A stretch of 64,000 nt of DNA from Maritimibacter sp. (GCA_017792445.1 CP051232.1:744001-808000); one strand, 5' to 3'; shown: positions 52,109 to 62,422, counted from the stretch's first letter. The notes: generated from the letters alone by a model not told the origin. A program made the numbers and translations.

Positions 52109-53283
52109 TGGGTCACTTTCTCGAGGCGGCGGGCGAAAAGGTCGGGCGCGGGCTGGCCGCCCGCCGGCGTCGGCGTGTCGCCCGAGGGCGCGAAGACGCG
52201 GCTCACGGCAAGCGACGCCGCGCCCCGGATCACCGCGTCCGCGCCCGCCCGCGACGGCACGATGCGCGGCACCACCCGGTCGGACCGCGCGCCCAGCGAG
52301 CCCGGCAGATCCTCGGCCAGCTTCAGGATGCGCGCCTGCAGCGCGGCGGGCGCCTGACCGCCCAGCACGATGGTTTCGGGATCGTAAAGGTTCTCGATGG
52401 TGACGATCGCCGCGCGGAAGATCGGCGCGACCTCTTCCAGCCACGCGTCCTCGCCGATCTCGGCAGAGCGGCGGTCGTAGGCTTCCATCGAGAAGTAGCG
52501 CTCCAGGCAGCCGCGGTTGCCGCAGAAACATGGCTCGCCGTTCAGCACGATCGGGATATGCCCGACCTCCGAGGCGTTGCCGTTCGCGCCGCGCATGACC
52601 TGGTTGTTGAAGATCATCGCGCCGCCAAGGCCGACGCCCATGTAAAGATAGAAGAAATCGCGAAACTCGGTGCCCCGCCCGTACAGCCGTTCGCCATGCG
52701 CCGCGGCGGACATGTCGCCGTCGACGAAAGCGGTAAAGGGCACGCACTCCCGCAGCCCGTCCCGGATGTCGGTCTCGGTCCAGCCCTCCATCGTGGTGGA
52801 CCCGACAAAGCTCATCCCGTCGACGCCGAAGGGGCCGGGAAGCGACATGCCGACGCCAAGGATCTTGTCCTCGTCGCGCCCCTTGGCGATCCCCGCCACC
52901 AGGTCGGTGATCTTCCCGAAAGCCTCGGTCGCGGTCAGGCGCGGCGCGTCGACGGTTTTCCGGGTCACCAGATCGCCGGCAAGGTTCATCAGCCCCGCCT
53001 CCAGCCCGCGCGGCGAGATCGAGACACCGATCGCAAAGCCGCCGTCCGGCGCGATCTCGAACGAGGGCGCTGGGAACCCGCGTCCCTTGGGCTTGCCCGG
53101 CCGCTCGATCAGGAAACCGCGCTCGTGCAGCTCGGACGTGATCGTCGAGACGGTCTGGGTCGTCAGACCCACCGCCCGCGCGATCTCGGCCCGGCTGATC
53201 GGGCCATGCTGGCGGATCGCCTCCAGCACCGTGCGCCGGTTCAGCAGGCGGGCCTGCCCCTGATTGGTTCCCGAAAGCGCCAT
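52105..53283 (-). CDS. ROK-family transcriptional regulator
   Basis: A 392-residue repressor with an N-terminal winged helix (VLEAIRQHGPISRAEIARAVGLTTQTVSTIT) and a C-terminal sugar-kinase-like ROK domain. The zinc site is complete (EVGHIPI, then CFCGNRGCLE). It should bind the imported sugar and control its own operon, of which it is the first gene. The 331-base region upstream holds the operator-like pair at 53305-53339, a dispersed repeat (53480-53537) and the terminator of the convergently read yebC side, and otherwise nothing I recognise. Confidence 0.92.
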   Translation of the reverse strand: MALSGTNQGQARLLNRRTVLEAIRQHGPISRAEIARAVGLTTQTVSTITSELHERGFLIERPGKPKGRGFPAPSFEIAPDGGFAIGVSISPRGLEAGLMNLAGDLVTRKTVDAPRLTATEAFGKITDLVAGIAKGRDEDKILGVGMSLPGPFGVDGMSFVGSTTMEGWTETDIRDGLRECVPFTAFVDGDMSAAAHGERLYGRGTEFRDFFYLYMGVGLGGAMIFNNQVMRGANGNASEVGHIPIVLNGEPCFCGNRGCLERYFSMEAYDRRSAEIGEDAWLEEVAPIFRAAIVTIENLYDPETIVLGGQAPAALQARILKLAEDLPGSLGARSDRVVPRIVPSRAGADAVIRGAASLAVSRVFAPSGDTPTPAGGQPAPDLFARRLEKVTQ

Positions 53284-53304
53284 GCGCGCAAAGTTTCCCT
53301 GTTG

Positions 53305-53339
53305 GACCGGTTTATTAAGTCATGCGATCTGACCGGTCA
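53305..53339 (-). promoter_or_regulatory. Paired GACCGGT sites upstream of the ROK operon
   Basis: GACCGGT occurs at 53305-53311 and 53331-53337, 26 bp apart; the second lies in a perfect palindrome, TGACCGGTCA (53330-53339). An AT-rich, -10-like TTAATA lies between them on the minus strand. They are good candidates for the ROK operator. Confidence 0.5.
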
Positions 53340-53479
53340 TTTGATTTGAATTAATTGAGACCGCAGCGTCACGATTCTGTCAAAGCCTTTCTTCCAAGCC
53401 ATGCGAGAAGCCGTGACCCCTGCCCGCAACTGCTCAAAAATCGGTGCTTTGAATTATTCGGGCCCGCCGCCCCTTCCCC

Positions 53480-53537
53480 GCTTCTTCTCTTTCGAAATAC
53501 CTCGGGGGAGCCGCGCAGCGGCGGGGGCAGAGCCCCC
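53480..53537. repeat. Dispersed AAATACCTC repeat with hairpin, copy C
   Basis: GCTTCTTCTCTTTCG then AAATACCTCGGGGGAG, followed by the hairpin GGGGGC-AGA-GCCCCC (53523-53537). It matches copies A (6317) and B (16484-16563). It lies in the gap between the 5' end of the ROK operon and the 3' end of the yebC gene. Confidence 0.8.
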
Positions 53538-53562
53538 ACACAGGCCCACGCCTGCGCAAACG

Positions 53563-53587
53563 AAAAAGGCGGGCCACTGGCCCGCCT
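53563..53587 (-). terminator. Terminator after yebC
   Basis: AGGCGGGCC (53567-53575) and its complement (53579-53587) enclose loop ACT; five A residues on the + strand give the U tract of a leftward transcript. Confidence 0.88.
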
Positions 53588-53614
53588 CTCTAGTCTCGCG
53601 CAATCGGATGCCGG

Positions 53615-54361
53615 TCAGGCGTCGAGTTGCTCCATCACCTCGTCCGAGACCTCGAAGTTCGCGGTGACGCGCTGGACGTCATCGTCGTCTTCCAGCGCCT
53701 CGATCAGCCGCATCAGCTTTTGCATCTGCTCAAGGTCAAGTTCGGTGGTCGTGGTGGGCTTCCAGATCAGCTTGGTCTCTTCCGATTCCCCAAGTTCGGC
53801 CTCAAGCGCGGTGGCGACCTCGTTCAGGTCGGTGTCGGCGCAATAGATGATGTGGCCCTCGTCCGAGCTTTCCACGTCTTCCGCGCCCGCCTCGATCGCG
53901 GCCATCATCACAGTGTCCGCATCGCCCACGGACGCGGGATAGGTCACCTCGCCCTTGCGCTCGAACATGAAGCCGACCGACCCGGTCTCGCCAAGGTTGC
54001 CGCCGTTCTTGCCGAAGGTCGACCGGACTGTGGACGCGGTGCGGTTGCGGTTGTCGGTCATCGCCTCGACGATGACGGCGACGCCGCCGGGCCCGTAGCC
54101 CTCGTACCGGATCTCTTCAAAGCCCTCGCCCTCGCCGGCGACGGCCTTCTTGATCGCGCGGTCGATGTTGTCGTTCGGCATCGACTGCGATTTCGCCTGT
54201 TTCACGGCAAGGCGCAGGCGCGGGTTCTTGTCGGGATCGGGGTCGCCCATCTTGGCGGCGACGGTGATCTCTTTCGACAGCTTGGAAAACAGCTTCGACC
54301 GCAAGGCGTCCTGACGGCCCTTGCGGTGCTGGATGTTCGCCCATTTTGAATGGCCGGCCAT
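53615..54361 (-). CDS. yebC: YebC/PmpR-family protein
   Basis: A 248-residue YebC-family protein (DNA-binding regulator in some bacteria; recent work links relatives to translation of Pro-rich stretches). It starts [19 protein letters not shown] and keeps [41 protein letters not shown] and the acidic C-terminus. The ATG at 54361 is the family start; the frame beyond to 54496 is not conserved. In this genome the giant Pro/Ala-rich linker proteins would be natural clients if the translational role holds, but that is speculation. Confidence 0.95.
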   Translation of the reverse strand: MAGHSKWANIQHRKGRQDALRSKLFSKLSKEITVAAKMGDPDPDKNPRLRLAVKQAKSQSMPNDNIDRAIKKAVAGEGEGFEEIRYEGYGPGGVAVIVEAMTDNRNRTASTVRSTFGKNGGNLGETGSVGFMFERKGEVTYPASVGDADTVMMAAIEAGAEDVESSDEGHIIYCADTDLNEVATALEAELGESEETKLIWKPTTTTELDLEQMQKLMRLIEALEDDDDVQRVTANFEVSDEVMEQLDA

Positions 54362-54517
54362 GTATGCCTCTTGGTAATGTCCCGGGGTCTGGCGCTGGCT
54401 TCTATCCCTGCGGGCCCTTGCGTTCAAGCCCCCGCGCCATGCACGGGGGCCTGCCGGACATCCGGCCATAGGGGCGGCGGCACCGAAATGCCGCACCGGA
54501 CCATCGGCGGGGCGGGA

Positions 54518-55210
54518 TCAGAAGGTGATCGACTCCATCACTTCCGGCACCTTCACGTCGACGCCCGGCAACGCCTCGACCAGCGGGTCGGCGGACTGCG
54601 CCAACAGCGGGAAAGTCTTGTAGTGGCAGGGGATCACCGTCTTGAAGTCGAAGAACTCGCGCGCCGCATAGGCCGCCCGGCGCATGTCCATGGTGAAATG
54701 GCCACCGCAGGCGAGGATACCGATGTCGGGTTTGTGGAGATCGTTGAAGACCTTCATGTCCGTCATCACGTCGGTGTCGCCCGAGAAATAGATCACGTGG
54801 CCTTCGCCTTCGATCATAAACCCGGCCTCGGACCCAGTATAGATCGGGCCGTTGTCCGACGAGATGGACGAGGAATGCACCGCGTTCACCATCGTGACCT
54901 TCACGTCGCCAAGGTCCACCGTGCCGCCCTTGTTGAAACCGACGGTCTGGATGCCGTGGCGGGCTTCCCAAAAGCTCATCAGGTCGAACATGCCGACCAC
55001 CGGAATGCCAAGATCGGACGCGATCCCGACCGCGTTGGCCGAGTGGTCTCCGTGACCGTGGCTCAGCAGCACGTGACTTGCGCCGACGATCGCCTCTTCC
55101 TTCTTGTCCTCCGGGAACGAGGGGTTGCCGTCGAACCACGGGTCGATCAGCAGGATCTGCTTGCCGATCTCGATGCGAAAGCCGGAGTGGCCGAGCCAGG
55201 TGATCTTCAT
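54518..55210 (-). CDS. UPF0173-type metallo-beta-lactamase-fold hydrolase
   Basis: A 230-residue metal-dependent hydrolase with the start MKITWLGHSGFRIE and metal ligands HGHGDH at 51-56, a later SGDTD and the C-terminal PCHYKTFP. The physiological substrate of the family is unknown. GGGAGACGACG precedes the ATG at 55210; upstream codons in the frame are not conserved. It stands alone between yebC and the ceramidase-like gene. Confidence 0.92.
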   Translation of the reverse strand: MKITWLGHSGFRIEIGKQILLIDPWFDGNPSFPEDKKEEAIVGASHVLLSHGHGDHSANAVGIASDLGIPVVGMFDLMSFWEARHGIQTVGFNKGGTVDLGDVKVTMVNAVHSSSISSDNGPIYTGSEAGFMIEGEGHVIYFSGDTDVMTDMKVFNDLHKPDIGILACGGHFTMDMRRAAYAAREFFDFKTVIPCHYKTFPLLAQSADPLVEALPGVDVKVPEVMESITF

Positions 55211-55394
55211 CGTCGTCTCCCTTTTGTGTCTGACGCGTCGTGCGCGGACGATTCGTGTCGTCCGACAGGGTAGCGCGCCGGGCCGTCGAGGCGATGGTAT
55301 CCATTGAATGTTTCGCGCGCGAAACACACAGTAGTTCCGGGGATCAATTTGCGACGCGCTGTCCGCGTCGCGTTTCGGGCGTCGCTGGCAGGGT

Positions 55395-56045
55395 ATGAAC
55401 TGGACCGACCGTATCATCGCCTATTGCGAGCGAACCGATTTCGGCCTGTGGTCGGAACCGCTGAACGCCGCCACGAACCTCGCCTTCCTGCTGGCGGCCG
55501 CGATCATGTGGGTGCGGCTGAGACGCGACCGCATGCCCGCGGCACGGCTGATGGTTTTGGTGCTTGCCGCAATCGGCCTGTCGTCCGGCGCGTGGCATGT
55601 GCTGGCGACCGCATGGAGCGGCATGGCGGACAGCCTGTCCATCGCCGTCTTCGTGCTGATCTATCTCTATGCCGCCAACCGCAGTTTCTGGGGCCTCGGC
55701 GTCGGCGCCTCGCTGTTCGGCGTGCTGCTGTTTCTGCCCTTCGCCGCCGCCGGCACGTGGGTCTTCGCGCAACTGCCGTTCTTGCGACTGTCGGCGATGT
55801 ATTGGCCCGTCGCGCTGTTGATCGCGCTGTACGCGCTGGCGCTGGCGGGCCGCAGCCCCGTCACCGCCCGCAGGTTGGGTCTTGGCGCGGGCGTTCTGGC
55901 CGTTTCGATCACCCTGCGCAGCCTTGACGATGCGGTGTGCAGCGCGTGGCCCCACGGTACGCATTTCCTGTGGCATGTCCTGAATGCCGCGATGCTGGGC
56001 TGGATGATCGAGACCTACCGCCGTCACGTCACAAGGGCGGCGTAG
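55395..56045 (+). CDS. Ceramidase-superfamily (CREST) membrane protein
   Basis: A 216-residue protein with seven hydrophobic segments. It opens YCERTDFGLWSEPLNAATNLAFL and has SSGAWHVLATAWSGMADSLSI and a C-terminal GTHFLWHVLNA. These carry the conserved Ser, His and Asp positions of the alkaline ceramidase / CREST hydrolase superfamily, which use a membrane-embedded zinc. A lipid amide or ester substrate is likely, but sphingolipids are not general in this group, so the true substrate is open. Its 3' end overlaps the convergent AEC gene by 22 bases. Confidence 0.82.
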   Translation: MNWTDRIIAYCERTDFGLWSEPLNAATNLAFLLAAAIMWVRLRRDRMPAARLMVLVLAAIGLSSGAWHVLATAWSGMADSLSIAVFVLIYLYAANRSFWGLGVGASLFGVLLFLPFAAAGTWVFAQLPFLRLSAMYWPVALLIALYALALAGRSPVTARRLGLGAGVLAVSITLRSLDDAVCSAWPHGTHFLWHVLNAAMLGWMIETYRRHVTRAA

Positions 56046-56932
56046 AACGGGATCGCGAACAGGCACAGGATCGTCTGCCACGCCAGCATGTCCGCGTAAG
56101 TATCGGCGTCGCCGCCCATCAGCCGGGCCACGATGTAACCGTTCGCAGCCGCCGGGACCGAGAAGACGAGGATGCCGCCCAGCATCTCGTTCAAGGACAG
56201 GCCAAGGGCGACAGCGATGGCCAGGAAGATCGCCGTCACCACGAAGGGACGCAGCAGGCAGGCCACCACGACCCTTGCGGAAACGTGCATCATCCGGTTC
56301 AGGCTCATTCCCGCCCCCACGGCCAGCAGTCCGACGCCCAGCGCGGCGCGACCGACGATCTCGGTCAGATCGTCCAGCCAGACCGGCAACCCGCCGAACA
56401 TCAGGTTGATCGCGACACCGCCGCAAGAGCCAAGAACCAGCGGATTGGTCAGCACCGACCGCAGCAGCCTGCGCGGGCCGGTCGAGCCACCGCAAAGGAT
56501 CGCCATCGCGATGATCACCGCGACGTTGATGACGGGGATCAGCACCGCCATCGACACCGCGATCAGCGACAGGCCGGCGGGTCCGATGATCAGGTCCGCC
56601 GCCGCCAGCCCGATGAACCCGTTGTACCGGATCGTCCCCTGAAAATAGGTCGACCGCGTCGGCCCTGGCACGTTGAGCACCCGCCCCGCCACCAGCACCA
56701 GAACCCCGGCGATGCCGATGGTCAGCAGCAGCGCAATCGCGAAGGCGCCGATCCGCGAGGGCGACAGGTCGGTCTTGGCGATAGAGTTGATCAGGATCGC
56801 CGGGATCAGCAGCTTGAAGCTCAGCGCCTCGATCCCCGGCCAGAGATCCGCCTTGATCAGCCCCGACGCCCGCGCCGCCCAGCCCAGCGCGATGGCAAGC
56901 GCGATCGGAAGTATGGTCAGGGAAAGCGACAT
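56024..56932 (-). CDS. AEC-family (auxin-efflux/malonate permease) transporter
   Basis: A 302-residue inner-membrane carrier with about ten helices. Family patterns include the N-terminal ILPIALAIALGWAAR, FKLLIPAILINSI, FQGTIRYNGFIGLAAAD, LVLGSCGGVAINL and AAANGYIVARLMGGDADTYADMLAWQT near the end. AEC carriers move small carboxylates or related compounds; the substrate cannot be read from sequence. The start MSLSLTIL at 56932 is where homology begins; the very long upstream open frame is a shadow of gatCA. Confidence 0.9.
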   Translation of the reverse strand: MSLSLTILPIALAIALGWAARASGLIKADLWPGIEALSFKLLIPAILINSIAKTDLSPSRIGAFAIALLLTIGIAGVLVLVAGRVLNVPGPTRSTYFQGTIRYNGFIGLAAADLIIGPAGLSLIAVSMAVLIPVINVAVIIAMAILCGGSTGPRRLLRSVLTNPLVLGSCGGVAINLMFGGLPVWLDDLTEIVGRAALGVGLLAVGAGMSLNRMMHVSARVVVACLLRPFVVTAIFLAIAVALGLSLNEMLGGILVFSVPAAANGYIVARLMGGDADTYADMLAWQTILCLFAIPFYAALVT

Positions 56933-57136
56933 GCGGGACTCCGGGGAATGCAGGCGGCCGGGCGGCAGCCGGGCGGACCCTAGAACGGGATGCCGCGAGG
57001 GGCCAGTGCCGCACCGCGGAAGGCCGATGTTTCGCACCGGAACGCCCCGCCCGGCGCGCGAACGCACGCCCTTCCCTTGCAGCCCGCCCATGCGGACGCT
57101 AAACGCGTGTCTCGAACGCACATCCCGGAGAGATCC

Positions 57137-57424
57137 ATGTCCATCGACAAGGCTACGGCGGCCCACGTGGCGAAGCTCGCCCGCATCAAGGTGGAAGACG
57201 ACGCGCTTCCCGCGCTCGCGCAGGAATTCAACACCATCCTCGGCTTCATCGAACAGCTGAACGAGGTGGACGTCGAGGGCGTCGAGCCCATGGTCTCGGT
57301 CACGCCGATGCGGCTGAAGCGCCGCGAGGACGTCGTGACCGACGGCAACATCCAGGATGAAGTGCTCGCCAACGCCCCCGACGCGCGCGAGGGGTTCTTT
57401 GCGGTGCCGAAGGTGGTGGAGTAA
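57137..57424 (+). CDS. gatC: Asp/Glu-tRNA amidotransferase subunit C
   Basis: A 95-residue GatC, the linker subunit that wraps around GatA in the transamidosome. It shows [31 protein letters not shown] and VEPMVSV, ending [14 protein letters not shown]. The ATG at 57137 follows CCCGGAGAGATCC. It is separated from gatA by 3 bases. gatB is not in the window. Confidence 0.95.
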   Translation: MSIDKATAAHVAKLARIKVEDDALPALAQEFNTILGFIEQLNEVDVEGVEPMVSVTPMRLKRREDVVTDGNIQDEVLANAPDAREGFFAVPKVVE

Positions 57425-57427
57425 CCC

Positions 57428-58915
<1,488 letters not shown>

Positions 58916-58952
58916 AAGCCTGCCCAAACAGATCCGGGCAGGACTAACGGAC

Positions 58953-59594
58953 ATGAAGAAGACGCTTTTGGCGGTGGCAGCACTGGCCCTTCTCGGGGCC
59001 TGTGCAGAGACGCCCGACTCGAACCCGGACACACCCAAGCGTGGTGTCGGCTTCGGCGACTATAGCGACTACAACACCTACACGCGCGCGCCCGACAGCG
59101 CGCCGTCGGCGCCTGCCGCCACGACGCCTGCTTCGCCGCCGCGCAACACCGCCGTGGTCATCGACCCGTCCGAACTGCCTGCGTCTCCGGTCACGGCGCC
59201 CACGTCGGGCGGGATCTCGGACGAGCAGAACTTCGCAGCCGTTTCCGAACGCGTGAGCATCGAAGGCGACGCAGCCCGCATGGCCGCGCTGGCGTCCGAA
59301 TACGAAGCCGCGCGCCCGACCGCTCTGCCGACCCGTACCGGGACCGAGGGGCCGAACGTCGTGACCTACGCGCTGTCGACCAAGCACCCGGTCGGTACAC
59401 AGGTCTATCGCCGCACCACGCTGTTCTCGGGCAAGAAGGAAAACGCCTGCGCCGGTTACGTTTCGGCCGACATCGCGCAGCGTGACTTCCTTGCCAATGG
59501 CGGGCCGGAGAAGGACAAGCTGGGCCTCGATCCCGACGGCGACGGGTACGCTTGCGGCTGGGATCCCTCGGTGTTCCGTCGCACCGCAGGGTGA
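58953..59594 (+). CDS. Lipoprotein with excalibur-like calcium-binding motif
   Basis: A 213-residue predicted lipoprotein: MKKTLLAVAALALLGAC is a signal peptide with lipobox LGAC. A Pro/Ala/Thr-rich spacer follows (about 45-95), then a C-terminal domain with paired Cys residues and GLDPDGDGYACGWDP, an excalibur-like calcium loop. It is probably anchored in the outer membrane facing the periplasm. The stop overlaps the start of the amidase gene (GTGA), which suggests a shared role at the cell wall. Confidence 0.82.
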   Translation: MKKTLLAVAALALLGACAETPDSNPDTPKRGVGFGDYSDYNTYTRAPDSAPSAPAATTPASPPRNTAVVIDPSELPASPVTAPTSGGISDEQNFAAVSERVSIEGDAARMAALASEYEAARPTALPTRTGTEGPNVVTYALSTKHPVGTQVYRRTTLFSGKKENACAGYVSADIAQRDFLANGGPEKDKLGLDPDGDGYACGWDPSVFRRTAG

Positions 59595-60259
59595 TCGACC
59601 ACCCCTCCCCGAATTTCGGCCCCCGGCGTGGGGGCGCAACACCTGACATGGTGGTGATCCATTTCACCGCCATGGACAGCTGCAAGGCCGCGCGCGACCG
59701 GCTGTGCGACCCGCAGTTCGAGGTCTCTGCCCACTACCTGATCGGCAACGATGGCGCGGTCCTGCAATTGGTCGCCGAGGCCATGCGCGCCTGGCATGCG
59801 GGCGCGGGGCGCTGGGGCGACGTGACGGACGTGAACTCGCGCTCGATCGGGATCGAGCTGGACAACACCGGCGCGCATCCGTTTTCCGAACCCCAGATGC
59901 AGGCGCTTGAGGCGCTGCTGGGCGGCATCCTCGACCGTTGGCGCATCCCGCCCGAGCGGGTGATCGGGCATTCCGACATGGCGCCCCTGCGCAAGGGAGA
60001 TCCCGGCCCGCGATTCGACTGGCGGCGTCTGGCGCGGGCCGGACTGTCGGTCTGGCCCTGTGACGGCGCCGAGGGCGACTTCACGGACGCTGCGACCCGC
60101 TTCGGATATGCGCCTGACCTGAGCCCCGAGGCGCGGCTTGCCGCCTTCCGCCTACGGTTCCGGCCATGGGCCGAGGGGCCGCTGACGCCCGAGGACAGCC
60201 GCGCGATGGCCGACCTTGCGCACCGCTTCCCTGTTGACGGCGGCCCCGGCGCCGCTTAG
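59591..60259 (+). CDS. AmpD-type N-acetylmuramoyl-L-alanine amidase
   Basis: A 222-residue amidase_2 enzyme. Zinc ligands are His24 (VVIHFTAM) and the later His and Asp of GHSDMAPLRKGDPGPRFDW; HAGAGRWGDV and SIGIELDN complete the fold. Without a signal peptide it should recycle muropeptides in the cytoplasm, as AmpD does. The GTG at 59591 overlaps the lipoprotein stop; an in-frame ATG lies far upstream in the other gene. RNase P RNA begins about 10 bases after its stop. Confidence 0.88.
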   Translation: MIDHPSPNFGPRRGGATPDMVVIHFTAMDSCKAARDRLCDPQFEVSAHYLIGNDGAVLQLVAEAMRAWHAGAGRWGDVTDVNSRSIGIELDNTGAHPFSEPQMQALEALLGGILDRWRIPPERVIGHSDMAPLRKGDPGPRFDWRRLARAGLSVWPCDGAEGDFTDAATRFGYAPDLSPEARLAAFRLRFRPWAEGPLTPEDSRAMADLAHRFPVDGGPGAA

Positions 60260-60269
60260 GTGCCGATCC

Positions 60270-60650
60270 GCGCGGATGGCCGGATGGCCGCGGCCCTTCG
60301 GGGTCGAGGAAAGTCCGGACTCCACAAGGCGACGGTGCCGGGTAACGCCCGGCCGGGGCAACCCGAGGGAAAGCGCCACAGAAAACAGACCACCGCCGGC
60401 GTGCCGGCGGCCAGGGTGAAACGGTGGGGTAAGAGCCCACCGCGGGACGGGCAACCGGACCGGCACGGCAAGCCCCACCGGGAGCAATGCCGAATAGGGA
60501 TCTCGCGCCCCGGCAACGGGGACAGGGCGCCTTGCCCCAGAGATCCGGGTAGGCAGCTGAAGGCGCGCGGCGACGCGCGTTCCAGATGAATGGTCATCTC
60601 CGGCAGGTCCGCCTGCCGACGACAGAATCCGGCTTACAGGCCGTCCGCGC
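60270..60650 (+). ncRNA. rnpB: RNase P RNA (class A)
   Basis: The catalytic RNA that matures tRNA 5' ends. Conserved elements are GAGGAAAGTCCGGACTCC near 60309, ACAGAAAACAGACCACC near 60379, GGTAAGAGCCCACCGC near 60427, and GACAGAATCCGGCTTACAG near 60620. Stem P1 pairs GCGCGGATGGCC (60270) with GGCCGTCCGCGC ending at 60650. The ends are set from that pairing and may be off by a few bases. Confidence 0.95.
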
Positions 60651-60787
60651 ATACAGAACCGCCCGACCGCCGTTTCGCCGCGTTTCCTTCTGGGGAAACC
60701 GGTTGACTCGGGGCGATTAAGCAGTAAAAGGCGGGCTTCAAGATTTTCTCCGGGCGATGCACCGCCCGTGCGACGGAGCAAGACGAA

Positions 60788-60955
60788 ATGGCAAAGCCCA
60801 CCACGATCAAGATCCGGCTGAACTCGACCGCCGGCACCGGCCACTTCTACGTGACCAAGAAAAACGCGCGCACCATGACCGAGAAAATGACCGTGCGGAA
60901 GTACGACCCGGTCGCGCGTGCGCATGTCGAGTACAAGGAAGGCAAGATCAAGTAA
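60788..60955 (+). CDS. rpmG: Ribosomal protein L33
   Basis: A 55-residue large-subunit ribosomal protein, [20 protein letters not shown] at the start and [18 protein letters not shown] at the end. It lacks the zinc-binding Cys pairs of the C+ form, as expected for alphaproteobacteria. GGAG lies about 9 bases before the ATG. It is read with rnpB in the same direction and followed by a strong terminator. Confidence 0.97.
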   Translation: MAKPTTIKIRLNSTAGTGHFYVTKKNARTMTEKMTVRKYDPVARAHVEYKEGKIK

Positions 60956-60982
60956 TCTGCCCCCAATTGACGACAGATGAAG

Positions 60983-61010
60983 GCCGCGCCACAAGCGCGG
61001 CTTTTTCTTT
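60983..61010 (+). terminator. Terminator after rpmG
   Basis: GCCGCGC (60983-60989), loop CACAA, GCGCGGC (60995-61001), followed by TTTTTCTTTT. Confidence 0.92.
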
Positions 61011-61036
61011 TGGGAGAAAGCCCCCATGTTGAAGTC

Positions 61037-61525
61037 ATGGACCTGACCCTGACCGTCCGGCCGGCTCATCCCGGCGACCTTGGCGCGTTGGACGCGCTGC
61101 TGGCGCGCGCCTATCCGCGCCTGCTGTCGCGGGACTATCCGCCGTCGACCATGGTCACCGCCCTGCCGCTGATCGCGCGCGCGAATCCAGAGCTTCTGTA
61201 TTGCGGCACCTACTATGTCGCCGAGGATACCGAGGGCGCGCTTGTCGGCGCCGGGGGCTGGACCCGGAAACGGTATCGCCACAGCGGCGAGGTGCGGCAC
61301 GTTGTGACCAGCGACCGCCACACGCGGCGCGGCATCGGGCGCGCGATCCTTGAGAAGACCATCACGACGGCGCGCGAGGCCGGGCTGGCGCATCTCGACT
61401 GCGCCGCGACGCGGACCGCCGTGCCGTTCTACCGCGCGCTGGGGTTCACCGGCGACCGCGAATACCTGCTGGAACTTCGCCCCGGCATCACCTTCCCCGC
61501 GATCGAGATGCGACGGACGCTTTAG
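61037..61525 (+). CDS. GNAT-family N-acetyltransferase
   Basis: A 162-residue acetyltransferase with the GNAT fold: TVRPAHPGDLGAL at the start, the acetyl-CoA loop region HTRRGIGRAILEKTI, and AVPFYRALGFTGDREY near the end. Substrate unknown. The ATG at 61037 begins the conserved part; the frame starts further upstream within the rpmG terminator, which argues against that longer form. Confidence 0.85.
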   Translation: MDLTLTVRPAHPGDLGALDALLARAYPRLLSRDYPPSTMVTALPLIARANPELLYCGTYYVAEDTEGALVGAGGWTRKRYRHSGEVRHVVTSDRHTRRGIGRAILEKTITTAREAGLAHLDCAATRTAVPFYRALGFTGDREYLLELRPGITFPAIEMRRTL

Positions 61526-61609
61526 CCGACCGCCCCAAAGCGCCGCCCCACCGCCTTGCGCGCGTCTGGTGTCGGACGTCGGATACGCACTGCCCGTTCC
61601 CCCGAAAAC

Positions 61610-61637
61610 AAAAGGGCCGGCGCAATGGCCGGCCCTT
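61610..61637. terminator. Bidirectional terminator between GNAT and BI-1 genes
   Basis: AAGGGCCGGC (61612-61621) and its complement (61628-61637) surround a 6-base loop. The preceding A-rich stretch serves the leftward BI-1 transcript best. Confidence 0.85.
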
Positions 61638-61658
61638 CGATCTGGAATGTTCCGCGCG

Positions 61659-62396
61659 TTACTCGCGATTGCCGAGGAACTGCAGCAGAAACATGAACAG
61701 GTTGATGAAGTCGAGATAGAGGTTCAGAGCCCCCATGATCGCCGACTTGCCCAGCCATTCCTGATCCATCGCATGTGCGTGCTGGATGTAGTCGTTCTTG
61801 ATCTTCTGCGTGTCATACGCCGTCAGCGCAGCGAAGATCAGCACGCCGATGATGGAGATCGCGAAGTGGATCGCCGGCGAAGCCAGGAAGATGTTCACGA
61901 TGGACGCGACGATCAGGCCGATCAGACCCATGATCAGGAACGAACCCCAGCCCGAGATGTCCTTCTTCGTGGTGTAGCCCCATAGGGACAGGCCCGCGAA
62001 GGAGATCGAGGTCACAAGGAACGTCTGCGCGATCGAGATGCCGGTGAAGGCGGCGAAGATCCATGCGATCGACAGGCCCATGGCCGCGGCGAACACGTAG
62101 AAGAAAAGCTGTGCGCCAGCCGCCGAGAGACGGTTGATCATCGCGCCGAAGGCGAAAACCATGATCAGCGGCAGGAACATCGCCACCCAGCCCAGAATGT
62201 TGGGCTGCAGCGTCGCGGGATCCCGGAAGATCGACAGCAGAGCGTCGCTCGACCCGACGGCCCAGGCAACGCCGGCCGTAACCAGAAGGCCAACGGACAT
62301 CGTGCCGTAGACCTTGTTCATGTGGGCGCGCAGTCCCTCGTCGATCTGGGCGGTGCGAACGCCTGCAACACCACGCGCCGTCCGGAAATCAGCCAT
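61659..62396 (-). CDS. Bax inhibitor-1/YccA family membrane protein
   Basis: A 245-residue protein with seven membrane helices and the family pattern: YGTMSVGLLVTAGVAW, FAFGAMINRLSAAGAQLFFYVFAAAMGLSIAWIF, LSLWGYTTKKDISGWGSFL and the C-terminal ALTAYDTQKIKNDY followed by ALNLYLDFINLF. Members are pH-gated calcium leak channels or YccA-like partners of FtsH. GGAGG is 5 bases before the ATG. A hairpin lies about 27 bases upstream of the start. Confidence 0.94.
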   Translation of the reverse strand: MADFRTARGVAGVRTAQIDEGLRAHMNKVYGTMSVGLLVTAGVAWAVGSSDALLSIFRDPATLQPNILGWVAMFLPLIMVFAFGAMINRLSAAGAQLFFYVFAAAMGLSIAWIFAAFTGISIAQTFLVTSISFAGLSLWGYTTKKDISGWGSFLIMGLIGLIVASIVNIFLASPAIHFAISIIGVLIFAALTAYDTQKIKNDYIQHAHAMDQEWLGKSAIMGALNLYLDFINLFMFLLQFLGNRE

Positions 62397-62422
62397 CAAT
62401 TCCTCCTAGATGGATAAAGCAA

